A DNA stretch of 64,000 bases from an uncultured Christensenellaceae bacterium (GCA_910588425.1 CAJUPM010000003.1:62001-126000), one strand, 5' to 3'. Shown: positions 8,836-18,014, counted from the first letter of the stretch. Notes: generated from the sequence alone by a model not told the origin. A program made the numbers and translations.

Positions 8836-9355
8836 GCTCTTCCCTGTTATCCAGCGCCAGATGGCGCTCTCCTCTCTGAAGCCCTGCGATGCCCGTCCGG
8901 GCGATCTCGATGATGCCGTATTCCTCCAGCAAATTCAGCAGCGCGTTGTTGGTCTCGCTCTTGTTCGTGGCTTCGATGGTGGCGGTGGTGGGCGAGAGAT
9001 CCGCGATCTTCGCATGGAACACGTTGCAAAGCTCGATGATGCCCGCCCGGCTGCCCGCCTCCGCATGTACTTTGACAAGCATCAGCTCCCGAAACACGGC
9101 CGAACCCTGCTCGATCTCCGCGATTTTTTCCACTTCCACCAGCTTGCCCAGCTGTTTTTTGATTTGCTCCAGCGTGGCCTCGTTGCCGTAGAGCTCGATG
9201 GTCATGCGGGAATAGCGGCGGTTGATGGTCTCCCCGACGGTCAGCGACGAGATATTGTAGCCCCGGCGGCCAAACAGCCCCGAAACCCGGGCCAGGACGC
9301 CGGAATTATTCTGCACCAATACCGAAAGCACGTATCTTCTTTCCATGTTTCCCAC
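8822..9355 (-). CDS. ilvN: acetolactate synthase small (regulatory) subunit
   Basis: A 177-residue regulatory subunit of acetohydroxyacid synthase, which binds valine and stimulates IlvB. An N-terminal ACT domain is visible from 'LSVLVQNNSGVLARVSGLFGR' in pieces (residues 9-29), including 'RRGYNISSL'. The C-terminal ALS_ss_C domain covers roughly 85-160. A GTG start at 9355 is chosen because AAAGGA lies six bases upstream; an ATG three codons in (9346) would have the site 15 bases away. It follows ilvB by 30 bases and runs into leuA. Confidence 0.92.
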   Translation of the reverse strand: MGNMERRYVLSVLVQNNSGVLARVSGLFGRRGYNISSLTVGETINRRYSRMTIELYGNEATLEQIKKQLGKLVEVEKIAEIEQGSAVFRELMLVKVHAEAGSRAGIIELCNVFHAKIADLSPTTATIEATNKSETNNALLNLLEEYGIIEIARTGIAGLQRGERHLALDNREEHEEN

Positions 9356-9385
9356 TTTCTATCCTTTTTCCATGATATGCCGGCG

Positions 9386-10972
9386 CTAGGCCAGCTGATT
9401 TTTTGCAATTTGGCAGGCGATCAGCGCCGGGCCTCCCAGGGCCAGCGCCTGCGCCAGGGCCTGCTCGGCCTCATGCCGGGTTTTGGCGGCAAAGCCCGGG
9501 ATGCCGAATGCCCGAGCCAGGGCGGGGTAGTCCACTCCGCGGCTGAAATCCACCTGGGAGAAGTGCAGGTGCGCGTTTTTCTGAAGCTGGCGCACCATGC
9601 CCAGCGAGCGGTTATCTAGAACCACCTCGATGATGGGCAGGTTGTAATAGGCGGCGGTGGAAAGCTCGGCCATGTTCATGAGAAAACTGCCATCGCCCGA
9701 GATGTTGACGATGCGCCGGCCGCTGGCCCGGGCCGCGCCGATGGCCGCGCCCAGGCCAAAGCCCATGGCGCCCAGGCCGCCCGAAGTCAGAAAGCGCTGG
9801 TGGCCGGAAATTTCCAGATGCTTGGCCGCCCAAATCTGGTGCTGGCCGACTTCCGTGGTGTAAATCTGTTCGCTTCCCGCCAGCGCCGAGAGCGTTTGAA
9901 GCAAAAATTCCGGGGTCAGCCCCTGGCCGCCCAGGCCGCTCGCCTGCGTTTTTGGGGAAAAACTCAGGCCGGATGCCTTGGCGGGGCAAAGCGGGAGCAG
10001 ATGCTCCAAAATCTCCCGGGCATCGCCCATGAGGGCCAAATCCGCGCTCAGATTTTTGTTGATCTCCGCCGGGTCAATATCGATGTGCAACACCTTGGCT
10101 CTGCGCGCCAGCGCCTTGGGGCGGGGAATGGTGCGATCCGAAAAGCGCGTGCCCACGGCGATGAGCAGGTCGCACTGCTCCAGCAGGGCGTTTGCGCCGG
10201 GCGTGCCGTAGACCCCTGCCAGCCCGGCAAACTGCGGGCTGGCGTCGCAGCAGCCTGTGGCCATGAGCGTCTGAATGATGGGCGCCCCCAGCTTTTGCGC
10301 CAGCGCCGTGGCCGCGGCCTCTGCCCCGGAGTGCGCCGCGCCGCCTCCCAGCAGCAGCAGCGGCCGCTGGCTCTCCTCGATGAGAAAGGCCGCGCCGGCA
10401 AAATCCAGCGCGTCTGCCAGCAGCCGACGGACGGGCGCTTTGGGCGCTTTGGGCGAAAACTCCGCCTTGGCCGCCGCAATATCCTGGGGAATATCCACCA
10501 GCACGGGCCCCGGCCTGCCGGATGCCGCGATGAAGAAAGCCTGCCGGATGGTATCGGCCAGCTCGCGGATATCTCCCACGATGAAGTTGTGCTTGGTAAC
10601 GGGCATGGAGACGCCGTAAATATCGATTTCCTGGAAACTGTCTGTGCCGATCTGCGCCTTGGCGACGTTGCCTGTGATGGCGACGACGGGCGAGGAATCC
10701 ATATAGGCGGCGGAAAGGCCGGTGAGCAGGTTGGTCGCCCCGGGGCCGGAAGTCGCCAGGCAGACGCCGGTTTTGCCGCTGGCCCTGGCATAGCCGTCGG
10801 CCGCGTGGGCGGCGTGCTGTTCGTGGGTCATAAGCGTATGGCGGATGCGCCCGGCATATTCGTGCAGAGCCTCGTAGATGCCCAGAACCGCCCCGCCCGG
10901 ATACCCAAAGACATCCCGCACGCCCTGCTCCAGCAGGCATTCTATGACGATTTGTGCGCCGCGCAGCAGCAT
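9386..10972 (-). CDS. ilvB: acetolactate synthase large (catalytic) subunit
   Basis: A 528-residue thiamine-diphosphate enzyme that makes acetolactate or acetohydroxybutyrate from pyruvate, the shared first step of valine, leucine and isoleucine synthesis. The N-terminal Pyr domain has the catalytic Glu region 'HEQHAAHAADGYARASGKTG' (about 50-69). The central domain has 'GVYGTPGANALLEQCD', and the C-terminal ThDP-binding domain has 'GDGSFLMNMAEL' then 'LPIIEVVLDNRSLGMV'. FAD-type acetohydroxyacid synthase order is complete. First gene of the operon, with AGGAGG-rich sequence ahead of the ATG. No ilvC, ilvD or leuBCD genes occur in the window. Confidence 0.95.
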   Translation of the reverse strand: MLLRGAQIVIECLLEQGVRDVFGYPGGAVLGIYEALHEYAGRIRHTLMTHEQHAAHAADGYARASGKTGVCLATSGPGATNLLTGLSAAYMDSSPVVAITGNVAKAQIGTDSFQEIDIYGVSMPVTKHNFIVGDIRELADTIRQAFFIAASGRPGPVLVDIPQDIAAAKAEFSPKAPKAPVRRLLADALDFAGAAFLIEESQRPLLLLGGGAAHSGAEAAATALAQKLGAPIIQTLMATGCCDASPQFAGLAGVYGTPGANALLEQCDLLIAVGTRFSDRTIPRPKALARRAKVLHIDIDPAEINKNLSADLALMGDAREILEHLLPLCPAKASGLSFSPKTQASGLGGQGLTPEFLLQTLSALAGSEQIYTTEVGQHQIWAAKHLEISGHQRFLTSGGLGAMGFGLGAAIGAARASGRRIVNISGDGSFLMNMAELSTAAYYNLPIIEVVLDNRSLGMVRQLQKNAHLHFSQVDFSRGVDYPALARAFGIPGFAAKTRHEAEQALAQALALGGPALIACQIAKNQLA

Positions 10973-11019
10973 ATGCTCTCTCCTCCTCCCGCAAAATTGC
11001 CGAGTGTGGCATTTTCTTT

Positions 11020-11048
11020 ATGATAAACAAAATGTGCGGATTTTTCAA
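11020..11048 (-). promoter_or_regulatory. promoter of ilvB-ilvN-leuA-cimA
   Basis: On the minus strand TTGAAA (11043-11048) and TATCAT (11020-11025) are separated by 17 bases. The leader is only about 40 bases and holds no leader peptide or T-box. A weak hairpin, TGCC-ACACTC-GGCA, lies between the start site and the ribosome site. Confidence 0.7.
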
Positions 11049-11105
11049 CTTTTCTTATTTAAATTAAGCAACTTTCCTTCCGGGGCATCTGGGCGCATAA
11101 AAACT

Positions 11106-11133
11106 TGACTTAAAGGCCGCATATGGTAAAATG
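11106..11133 (+). promoter_or_regulatory. promoter of acpP
   Basis: TTGACT at 11106-11111 and TAAAAT at 11128-11133 with a 16-base spacer. It is divergent from the ilv promoter. Confidence 0.7.
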
Positions 11134-11179
11134 TGAGTGCAATCATCATTTCATTATGAAGGCGTTTGGGAGGAAAAAG

Positions 11180-11398
11180 ATGGAATTCGAGAAAATTAAG
11201 GCGATTATCGCAGACAAGATGGATTTGGATCCGAATACGATTACAGAGCAGTCCTCGTTCAAGGATTTGGAGATGGATTCTCTGGATATGGTGGAGATCG
11301 TCATGGACGTGGAAGATGAGTTCGATATCACCATCGAAACCAGCGAAGGGCTGGAGACGATCGCGGATCTCATCGCTCTGATCCGCAGCCAGAACTAG
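11180..11398 (+). CDS. acpP: acyl carrier protein
   Basis: A 72-residue acidic acyl carrier protein that carries fatty-acyl chains on a 4'-phosphopantetheine arm. The attachment site is Ser34 in 'LEMDSLDMVEIVM', the classic DSL motif. The ATG at 11180 gives the normal family length and has GGGAGG upstream; the frame stays open 19 codons further up, but that part overlaps the promoter. It is monocistronic, with its own promoter and terminator. No fatty-acid genes are adjacent, so it is probably the housekeeping ACP placed alone or the carrier of a specialised pathway; the first is more likely from its canonical sequence. Confidence 0.95.
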   Translation: MEFEKIKAIIADKMDLDPNTITEQSSFKDLEMDSLDMVEIVMDVEDEFDITIETSEGLETIADLIALIRSQN

Positions 11399-11411
11399 CA
11401 GGGAGCGGAGA

Positions 11412-11438
11412 GAGCCGGCGTTGCCGGCTCTTTTTTTG
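11412..11438 (+). terminator. acpP terminator
   Basis: Stem GAGCCGGC (11412-11419) with GCCGGCTC (11423-11430), then a run of eight T. Confidence 0.9.
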
Positions 11439-11566
11439 CGCGGAAAAACGCCCGGGGCAGGCCAAGGGGGCGCCCGGCTCATCGGCAAATTTGGCGAAAA
11501 AGCGCGTTTTGCTCTATGCAAAAGCGGCGGGCTACTTTATAATAAAAGAGTATCATGGAGGAAATT

Positions 11567-12361
11567 ATGAGTTTATCTTTTTCGCCGCTGCTTTCCAGCT
11601 CGGCAGGCAACTGCTCCTTTTTCGGGACGGAGCGCACCAAGCTTTTGGTGGATGCCGGAGCGACGGGAGGCGCGATAGAGAAGGCGCTGGCCGAGATCGG
11701 GCAAAGCCCGGCCGAGCTTTCGGCGATTCTCATTACGCATGAACATATCGATCATATCCGGGGCGCAGGGGTCTTGAGCCGCCGGTACGGCATCCCGGTT
11801 TATGCCAACGAGCAGACCTGGCAGGAAATGCTGAAAAAAGTGGGGGAGATCCCGCCGAGAAATATGCGCATCATCGACGATGCCGCCTTCTATATCGGGG
11901 AAATCTGCGTGCAGAGCGTGCCGCTCTCGCACGACGCGGCCAACCCTGTGGGCTATGCGCTGATGGCCGGGGGCAAGAAGATGGGCGTGCTGACGGATAC
12001 CGGCCGGGTGAGCGAGGAGATGCTGCGGGCCATGGAGCGGGCTTCCATCGTCCTGCTGGAATCCAACCACGATCCCGAGATGCTCAAAGCCAGTCGCTAT
12101 CCCTACCGCATCAAAAGCCGCATCGCCTCCTCCAAGGGGCATCTGAACAACGAGACCGCCGCGAGAGTCTGTATGCAGCTGGCCGAGCGGGGCGTGCGGG
12201 GCATCATCCTGGGGCATGTCAGCCGGGAAAACAACCACAAAAAGCTGGCATACGATACCTCCCATTCCTTCCTGTCCCAAAACGGCGTGCGCGTGGGCCA
12301 GGATATCGCGCTGGCCGTGGCCAGGAGAACGGGCGTTACCGGCTTTTACACCATCAAATAG
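11567..12361 (+). CDS. YycJ/WalJ-type MBL-fold metallo-hydrolase
   Basis: A 264-residue metallo-beta-lactamase-fold hydrolase. The metal motif HxHxDH appears as 'THEHIDHIRG' with His58, His60, Asp62 and His63. 'SFSPLLSSSAGNCSFF' at the N-terminus and 'LTDTGRVSEEML' and 'LESNHDPEML' further on match the YycJ (WalJ) subfamily, thought to act on nucleic acids at the replication/cell-division interface. The ATG at 11567 is chosen because GGAGG lies five bases upstream; an ATG at 11555 precedes that site. TATAAT at 11538-11543 is a likely -10. As in many Bacillota, rlmH follows directly. Confidence 0.88.
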   Translation: MSLSFSPLLSSSAGNCSFFGTERTKLLVDAGATGGAIEKALAEIGQSPAELSAILITHEHIDHIRGAGVLSRRYGIPVYANEQTWQEMLKKVGEIPPRNMRIIDDAAFYIGEICVQSVPLSHDAANPVGYALMAGGKKMGVLTDTGRVSEEMLRAMERASIVLLESNHDPEMLKASRYPYRIKSRIASSKGHLNNETAARVCMQLAERGVRGIILGHVSRENNHKKLAYDTSHSFLSQNGVRVGQDIALAVARRTGVTGFYTIK

Positions 12362-12374
12362 AAAAGAGGAAGCG

Positions 12375-12851
12375 ATGAAAATTCGCATTGTCTGCGTGGG
12401 CAAAATGAAGGAAGAGTATTTTCTAAAAGCCCAGAAGGAATACGCCAAGCGGCTCTCGCGCTTTGCCAGGCTGGAGATCGTCGAGCTGGCCGATGAGCGC
12501 ACGCCCGAGCGGCCCACAGAGCGGGAAAAGCAGAGCGTGCTCAAAAAAGAGGGGGAGCGCGTTTTAAAGGCCGTGGAAGGCTTCGATATTGTCAGCGTGC
12601 TGGCGGTAGAGGCCGAGCAGATGGATTCCGAAGGCTTTGCGGCAAAGCTTGGCGAAAAAGAGGCACTGGGAAAAAGCGTCTGCTATGTCATCGGCGGCTC
12701 TCTGGGGCTGGCGGAGGAAGTGAAGAGGCAGGCGCAGGAAAAATTTTCCCTCTCCCGGCTGACATTTCCGCACCGCCTGGCACGTATTGTTTTGCTGGAG
12801 CAGCTCTACCGCGGCTTTAAAATCTGCCATGGGCAGACCTATCATAAATAA
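12375..12851 (+). CDS. rlmH: 23S rRNA (pseudouridine1915-N3)-methyltransferase
   Basis: A 158-residue SPOUT-class methyltransferase that methylates pseudouridine 1915 in helix 69 of 23S rRNA, using SAM, on the assembled ribosome. 'MKIRIVCVGKMKEEYF' is the conserved N-terminus, 'CYVIGGSLGL' is part of the trefoil-knot SAM site, and the C-terminal 'LEQLYRGFKICHGQTYHK' is close to invariant. Length is normal. It starts 13 bases after the MBL hydrolase with AGAGGAAG upstream, a gene order common in Bacillota. Confidence 0.96.
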   Translation: MKIRIVCVGKMKEEYFLKAQKEYAKRLSRFARLEIVELADERTPERPTEREKQSVLKKEGERVLKAVEGFDIVSVLAVEAEQMDSEGFAAKLGEKEALGKSVCYVIGGSLGLAEEVKRQAQEKFSLSRLTFPHRLARIVLLEQLYRGFKICHGQTYHK

Positions 12852-12915
12852 GGGATTTTGGGCGGCTTTCCGCCTTTGAGATAGAGAGAATTGAGAGAAG
12901 AGGGGAAAAGAGAAA

Positions 12916-14145
12916 ATGTTAAAGAAAAGCAACAAGCTTTTTGTCGCGCTGGGGTATCTGATCAGCCTGGTCATGGGGATGCAGACGGCCGGGTATCAGT
13001 ATATCATTATCAGCATGCGCGATGAATTTGCGCTCTCCAATGCGGGCATGGCCGTGCTGGGATCCGTGCAGTCTGTGGTGGGTCTGCTCATGAGCTTTGC
13101 CTTCAGCCGCTTTATCGACAAAGTGGATAAGAGAAAGCTCATGTTTACGGGCGGGGCTATCTATATTCTGGGCTGCCTCTGCAACGGGTTTTCCTCGGGC
13201 GCGGGCATGACGATTGCTGCGCTCGTCATTGCGGGCGTGGGCGGCAACGTGCTCTCCACGGCGCTCTATCCGGCGCTGACCAGCACAGATCCACAGAACA
13301 GCAGCAAGTATACCAACATGCTGCAAGTGTTCTACGGCGGCGGCGCGATGATCGCCCCGATGGCGCTCTCGGTCTTTATGGGCAGCGGCGGCATGAACTG
13401 GCGGGGGCACTATCTGATCATCTCGGCCTCAATGCTGCTCATGCTGGCGCTTTCCTCGCTGGTGCGCCCGGAAACCTCCATGCGGCTGGAGCGGACGGTG
13501 CAAGTTTCCCAGCAGGCCGAGCGCCCAAATTTTGCCAAAATCTACCGGACGGCAGCATTCTGGATGCTCAGCCTTTCCATCGGCTTTTATATGTGCATGG
13601 AGACTGGCCTGATGAACTACGCCCGGCAGTACTTTGAGGCGATCGACGATCCGAGAAGCGCCGGGCTTGCCATCTCGGTGGCCTGGGGGCTCATGCTGCC
13701 CACCCGGTTTATCGCCAGCAAGATGCGGCGGCATAAGGGCAAGATGGTCTGCATTAGCTTCCTGTTTGCCGGAATTGCTATGCTGCTCATGGCGGTTTTG
13801 CGCATCCCTGTGGTTTCACTGGTCTGGTGCGCAGTGTTCGGGCTGTTTGCAGGCCCGGGCTGGCCGACCATCCTCTCCATCGGCATGGATACCTTCCCGC
13901 GCGAATCCGGCAAGGCCTATTCGCTCATCTGCATTGGCAGCGGCCTTGGGGCCATGCTGGGCAACCTGGCCGTGGGCAAGATGGTGGATATGGCGGGCAT
14001 CGGAAACGCCTTCTATCTGGTGGCGGCCTTTGCGGCGGCCGGGCTGGCGACGGGCTATTTCGGCATCCGCGCCTCCTATCGCCAGAGAAAGCGGGATGAC
14101 GAGATAGAAGCCGCCTTTTTGCAGGAACAGCAAGCGCAGGAATAA
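12916..14145 (+). CDS. MFS transporter, paralogue 1 of 5
   Basis: A 409-residue major facilitator superfamily protein with about twelve membrane helices. TM1 carries 'GMQTAGYQYIIISMRDEF', a signature repeated with variations in all five MFS proteins here, and the second half has 'AGPGWPTILSIGMDTFPRES'. The TM2-3 loop reads 'RFIDKVDKRKLMFTGG', the MFS A-like motif. The first of four consecutive transporters on the same strand; MFS 2 starts 12 bases after its stop. The kinase and aldolase downstream make a sugar or sugar-acid cargo likely, but no residue fixes it. Confidence 0.85.
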   Translation: MLKKSNKLFVALGYLISLVMGMQTAGYQYIIISMRDEFALSNAGMAVLGSVQSVVGLLMSFAFSRFIDKVDKRKLMFTGGAIYILGCLCNGFSSGAGMTIAALVIAGVGGNVLSTALYPALTSTDPQNSSKYTNMLQVFYGGGAMIAPMALSVFMGSGGMNWRGHYLIISASMLLMLALSSLVRPETSMRLERTVQVSQQAERPNFAKIYRTAAFWMLSLSIGFYMCMETGLMNYARQYFEAIDDPRSAGLAISVAWGLMLPTRFIASKMRRHKGKMVCISFLFAGIAMLLMAVLRIPVVSLVWCAVFGLFAGPGWPTILSIGMDTFPRESGKAYSLICIGSGLGAMLGNLAVGKMVDMAGIGNAFYLVAAFAAAGLATGYFGIRASYRQRKRDDEIEAAFLQEQQAQE

Positions 14146-14157
14146 GAGGAAGAAACC

Positions 14158-15393
14158 ATGAAAAAAGCCGAGAAGTATGTCCCAAGGTATGCCAAGGCCC
14201 GGGCAGAGGGCGGCCAGAGAGGGCGGGATGCCTTCTATATTTTCCTCTGCTATTTCACCGGGCTGGTAACGGGGTTTGAATTTGGCGGATACCAGTATAT
14301 CTTTCTGGATATCCGCATGGAGTTTGGCTTTTCCAACACCATGATGGCCACGGTCAACGTCATCCAGACGGTGGTCTCGCTGTGCGTCTCGCTGGTGCTC
14401 AGCGCCCTGCTGGACCGCCTCAATAAGCGCAGGCTGCTCTATACCGGCGCGGTGCTTTATTCGGCGGGGACGGCGCTCATGCTGGCGGCGGGCGATGCCT
14501 TCTGGTTCTTTGGTTTCAAACTGCTGCAAGGCGTGGCCGGCGGTATGCTTCAGGCAGGCATTTTCCCGGCCATGACGCTCATCGCCCCCGAGAAGAGCGC
14601 CAAGCATACCAGCATGGAGCAGGTCTTTTGCGGGGGAGGCTCCGTGCTCGCCCCGATGATTTTGTCGTTTTTGCTGGGCAGCCAGCTAAAGCTGCACTGG
14701 AAGACGCACTATCTGATCGTGCTGGCCGGGGGCATTTTCCTGGCCGCCGGGTTTTTCTGCTCCAGGCCCAGCGTCACGCGCTATCAGCAGGAGCATACCG
14801 AGGGGAAAGGGGGCGCGCCTCTGCGCAGTGCGCTTCTCACGCTGCCCTTCCTGCTGGTGCTCTGCTCCAGCGCGCTATATATGAATATGGAAACCGGCCT
14901 GATGAACTATGCCCGGGAGTTCTTTGAAGTCTCGGGGGCAGGGGCGCAGGCTGGGCTGTGCATCTCGCTCATTTGGGGCGCCATGGTGGTCTCCCGGTTC
15001 TTGGCCAGCCATATCAGGCAAAAAGGCCTGCTGGTGGTGGGCAGCTTTTTGGGAGCAGGCGCCTGCATCGCGCTGATGATTCTGCTTCCCAGCCCCCAGC
15101 TGCTTCCCGTCTGGGCTGTGCTGCTGGGCTTTTTTGCCGGGCCGGGCTGGCCGACCATCCTGGGCATCGGCCTGGAAACGTATCCCCAGTATGCCGGGAT
15201 GCTCTCCAGCGCCAATATGATGTTTACGAATATCGGCAGCATGATCGGGGCGTTTGTGGTGGGCGCGGCTTCCGATCAGCTGGGCATGCAGACGGCCATG
15301 TGGGCGGCGGTGCTGTTCGCGGCGGTTGGCATGGCGGTTGGCGGCGGTGCGGCGGCTGCGGCAGCGCGGCGCAGAAGCAAGGCCGAGGCCTAG
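14158..15393 (+). CDS. MFS transporter, paralogue 2 of 5
   Basis: A 411-residue MFS protein. It has a hydrophilic N-terminal extension of about 25 residues not seen in the other paralogues. TM1 has 'GFEFGGYQYIFLDIRMEFGF', the TM2-3 loop 'LLDRLNKRRLLYTGA', and the second half 'GPGWPTILGIGLETYPQY'. The C-terminus ends in a basic Ala/Arg tail. AGAGGAAG lies just upstream of the ATG and 12 bases separate it from paralogue 1, so the two are co-transcribed. It is closest to paralogue 1 by the shared 'METGLMNYAR' segment in TM7. Confidence 0.85.
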   Translation: MKKAEKYVPRYAKARAEGGQRGRDAFYIFLCYFTGLVTGFEFGGYQYIFLDIRMEFGFSNTMMATVNVIQTVVSLCVSLVLSALLDRLNKRRLLYTGAVLYSAGTALMLAAGDAFWFFGFKLLQGVAGGMLQAGIFPAMTLIAPEKSAKHTSMEQVFCGGGSVLAPMILSFLLGSQLKLHWKTHYLIVLAGGIFLAAGFFCSRPSVTRYQQEHTEGKGGAPLRSALLTLPFLLVLCSSALYMNMETGLMNYAREFFEVSGAGAQAGLCISLIWGAMVVSRFLASHIRQKGLLVVGSFLGAGACIALMILLPSPQLLPVWAVLLGFFAGPGWPTILGIGLETYPQYAGMLSSANMMFTNIGSMIGAFVVGAASDQLGMQTAMWAAVLFAAVGMAVGGGAAAAAARRRSKAEA

Positions 15394-15462
15394 CCGCGCA
15401 ATTTGACAAATACCTCCAATCAAGCGTAAACTAACTGTAGATTTATGCAAGGAGTGTTTTAC

Positions 15463-16635
15463 ATGCGCAATTCAAAAGGGCTCTTCAGCACGCTGGCCTA
15501 TTTCACGATGTTCATCTTTGGCCTGCAGGTTTGCGGCCAGCAGTTCATTCTGCTGGATATTGCCGAAGAATACGGAATGAACAACACGGCGATGGGCGCG
15601 CTTTCCAGCGTTGGCTTTATCGCCGGGCTCTGCTCGACGGTTCTGCTGGGCGGGCTCATCGATAAGAAAAATCAGCGCCTGCTGACGGCCGTCTGCACGG
15701 CGGCCATGGTGGCTGGCTCTCTGCTGATACTGCTCATCCCAAATTTTAGCGGCCTGGTTCTGGGCCTGGTGCTCATCGGCTTTGCGGGCTCTCTGCTCCC
15801 GGCGGCGGTTCCCGTCATGCTCTCCAAATACGACCCAGCGCACAGCAGCCGCTATGCCAGCCTCACGGAAGTCGCTTATAGCGCAGGCTCTGTTTTGGGG
15901 CCGCTGCTCATGGCGGCGCTGATGGAGCGGGGAACTTCCTGGCGTGCGCTCTATCTCATCGTGGCGGGGCTTTCCCTGCTCGCCGCAGGCGCCCTTTTCT
16001 GGATGCATTCGCCTAAGGCTGAGATGGGAGAGCTGGTCTTTGCGCAGAATAAGGGCTCGCTTTTGTCCGTCTTAACGCCGGCGGGCATTTTGATTGTTCT
16101 GGCGGGGTTCACTTATTCCTCCATGGAGGCGGGCATCAACAGCTATGCCAAGCCCTATTTCACCGAGGCATATCCCAACCCGGTCGCCGCCTCTACGACT
16201 ATCGCCATCGTCGCGGTGGCAATGGTCGTCTCCAAGCTGCTTTCCGGGATGATCCATAAGCATAAGGCCGCAGTTGCGGCATCCTGCTGCCTGGGCGGCA
16301 GCCTGATGACGCTTCTGATGGTGCTGGTGCCCGGCGCCTGGAGCTCATATATCTGGTGTATTTTGTTCGGCCTCATCGCGGGCCCGGCCTGGCCGCTGAC
16401 CATGAGCGTCGCCATCGATTCCTTCCCGGAAAATTCCGGCCGCATCGGCACGATGCTGTCCATGGGCGGCAGCACGGGCGGGGCGACGGTCGGCGTCTTT
16501 ATGGGCATGCTGGCAGACCGCTTTGGCCTGCGCGCCTGCTTCCTCTATCCGGCGGCCGCGGGATTTTTGGCGATGGCCGCGATGCTGGGCGTGCGCGCCC
16601 TGAACCGCAAAAAGAAAAAAGAACAGGCCGCGTAA
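15463..16635 (+). CDS. MFS transporter, paralogue 3 of 5
   Basis: A 390-residue MFS protein. TM1 reads 'GLQVCGQQFILLDIAEEYGM', where Gln replaces the Tyr of the other paralogues. The second half has 'AGPAWPLTMSVAIDSFPEN' and 'SSMEAGINSYAKPYF' in TM7. The ATG at 15463 is preferred over one at 15445 because AAGGAG lies between them, eight bases before the chosen start. Seventy bases separate it from paralogue 2. It keeps the family pattern of an Asp-Lys/Arg loop after TM2 ('LIDKKNQRLL'). Confidence 0.85.
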   Translation: MRNSKGLFSTLAYFTMFIFGLQVCGQQFILLDIAEEYGMNNTAMGALSSVGFIAGLCSTVLLGGLIDKKNQRLLTAVCTAAMVAGSLLILLIPNFSGLVLGLVLIGFAGSLLPAAVPVMLSKYDPAHSSRYASLTEVAYSAGSVLGPLLMAALMERGTSWRALYLIVAGLSLLAAGALFWMHSPKAEMGELVFAQNKGSLLSVLTPAGILIVLAGFTYSSMEAGINSYAKPYFTEAYPNPVAASTTIAIVAVAMVVSKLLSGMIHKHKAAVAASCCLGGSLMTLLMVLVPGAWSSYIWCILFGLIAGPAWPLTMSVAIDSFPENSGRIGTMLSMGGSTGGATVGVFMGMLADRFGLRACFLYPAAAGFLAMAAMLGVRALNRKKKKEQAA

Positions 16636-16677
16636 AACGGCCCAGGGAATGCCCGCTCAATAAAAAGGAGAAACGCT

Positions 16678-17898
16678 TTGGAAGATTCCGCTCCCGCGCC
16701 CAAAAGGCGCGCAAAATTTCAGATAAAGTCCAATCGGCTGTATACGCTCATTCCCTATCTCATCTCGTTTTTGCTGGGGTTTTCCATCGCCGGGTATCAG
16801 TTCTCGCTCTCGGATATTTCCAGGGAGTTTGGCATGGGCAATTCGGGCATGGGCGTCATCGCCACAGCCCGGGCTATCGGCATGATTTTGCTGCCGCTTC
16901 TGGTCTCCTTTTTTGCAGATAAGCTGCCCAAAAAGCGCATCGCGCAGATTTTTGGCTGGCTGTATGTCGCCTTTTCCCTGCTGATGGGCCTGGGCGGCGG
17001 GAATTTCTATATCGTCCTGCTCAGCGTGTTTTTCATCTATTCCTGCTCGACGACGCTGTATGCCTCGCTCGTCATCATTCTGGCCGAGACGGCGCCGCAG
17101 AAAACCAATCAGTTTTCCAATATCCTGGGGCTGGTCAACGGCCTTGCCAGCATGGTCTATCCCATCATCCTGGGCGCGCTGATGAGCCGCGGCATGAGCT
17201 GGCGAGGGCACTACTTCATCCTCTCCGCGCTGGTCGGCCTGACGCTGCTGGCATTCTTTTTCATCGCGCCAAAGAAGGTCTATCAGGTGGAGATCAAAAA
17301 GGACGAGCAGAAGAAAAAATTCAACTGGCGGGATACCCGCTTTCTGGCGCTCTGCCTGCTGCTCTTTTTAAACGTCGTTATGGATACTTCCATCGGCTAT
17401 TTCGCAAAGCCGTTTTTTGCCTCCGAACTGCATTCCGCGTCCGGCGCGGCCATCTGCATTTCCATCATCAACGGCGGTATGCTGCCCGCCAAATACTTTG
17501 CCAGCCGGGTGCGCAAAAGAAAGCGGGAGATGATTTTTATCACATTCCTCGGCCTTGCTGGGGCGACGCTGCTCATGGCAGCCGTGCGAGGGGCGGTTAC
17601 TTCGCTGATCTGGTGCCTGGTTTGCGGCATCTTTCTGGGCCCGCAGTATTCCACGATTCAGGGGCTGGCCGTGGATATCTTCCCCGAGCACTCGGGCAGG
17701 GTTTCCATGCTGCTGCTCCCCTTCAGCGGCGCTGCCAGCGCCATCGCGACAGTCCTGATGGGCGCGCTTTCCGACGGCATCGGGGCGGGCAACGCCTTCT
17801 ATCCGCTGGTGGCCATCGCGCTGCTCTCGGCAGTGCCGGCCTATCTGTTCATGCGCGATAAGCGCCGGGCGGCGGATGAGGAGCAGAAGGCCGCATGA
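16678..17898 (+). CDS. MFS transporter, paralogue 4 of 5 (TTG start)
   Basis: A 406-residue MFS protein starting with TTG, seven bases after AAGGAG. TM1 reads 'GFSIAGYQFSLSDISREFGM' and the second half 'LGPQYSTIQGLAVDIFPEHS'. A hydrophilic N-terminus (about 20 residues, basic) precedes TM1, and a central cytoplasmic loop (about residues 200-220) is rich in Lys. It is the most diverged of the first four, as it lacks the GPGWP motif of paralogues 1 and 2. A strong terminator follows, which closes the four-transporter block. Confidence 0.85.
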   Translation: MEDSAPAPKRRAKFQIKSNRLYTLIPYLISFLLGFSIAGYQFSLSDISREFGMGNSGMGVIATARAIGMILLPLLVSFFADKLPKKRIAQIFGWLYVAFSLLMGLGGGNFYIVLLSVFFIYSCSTTLYASLVIILAETAPQKTNQFSNILGLVNGLASMVYPIILGALMSRGMSWRGHYFILSALVGLTLLAFFFIAPKKVYQVEIKKDEQKKKFNWRDTRFLALCLLLFLNVVMDTSIGYFAKPFFASELHSASGAAICISIINGGMLPAKYFASRVRKRKREMIFITFLGLAGATLLMAAVRGAVTSLIWCLVCGIFLGPQYSTIQGLAVDIFPEHSGRVSMLLLPFSGAASAIATVLMGALSDGIGAGNAFYPLVAIALLSAVPAYLFMRDKRRAADEEQKAA

Positions 17899-17913
17899 CA
17901 GTGGCTTTTGAAC

Positions 17914-17955
17914 GCGCGCCTTCAAAGCGGGGAGGCTTTGGCAGGCGCGCTTTTT
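17914..17955 (+). terminator. terminator after the four-MFS block
   Basis: GCGCGCC at 17914-17920 pairs with GGCGCGC at 17944-17950, with an inner CAAAGC/GCTTTG pairing, then TTTTT. Confidence 0.85.
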
Positions 17956-18014
17956 GGATAAGATGAGCGCGGCAGAGGGCCGCGCAGAAAACAAATCAAT
18001 CGGGGAGGGCGAAT

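Noticed and set aside
10973..11179. T-box or leucine leader before ilvB
   Set aside because: The leader is about 40 bases, with no T-box core and no Leu/Val/Ile-rich reading frame.
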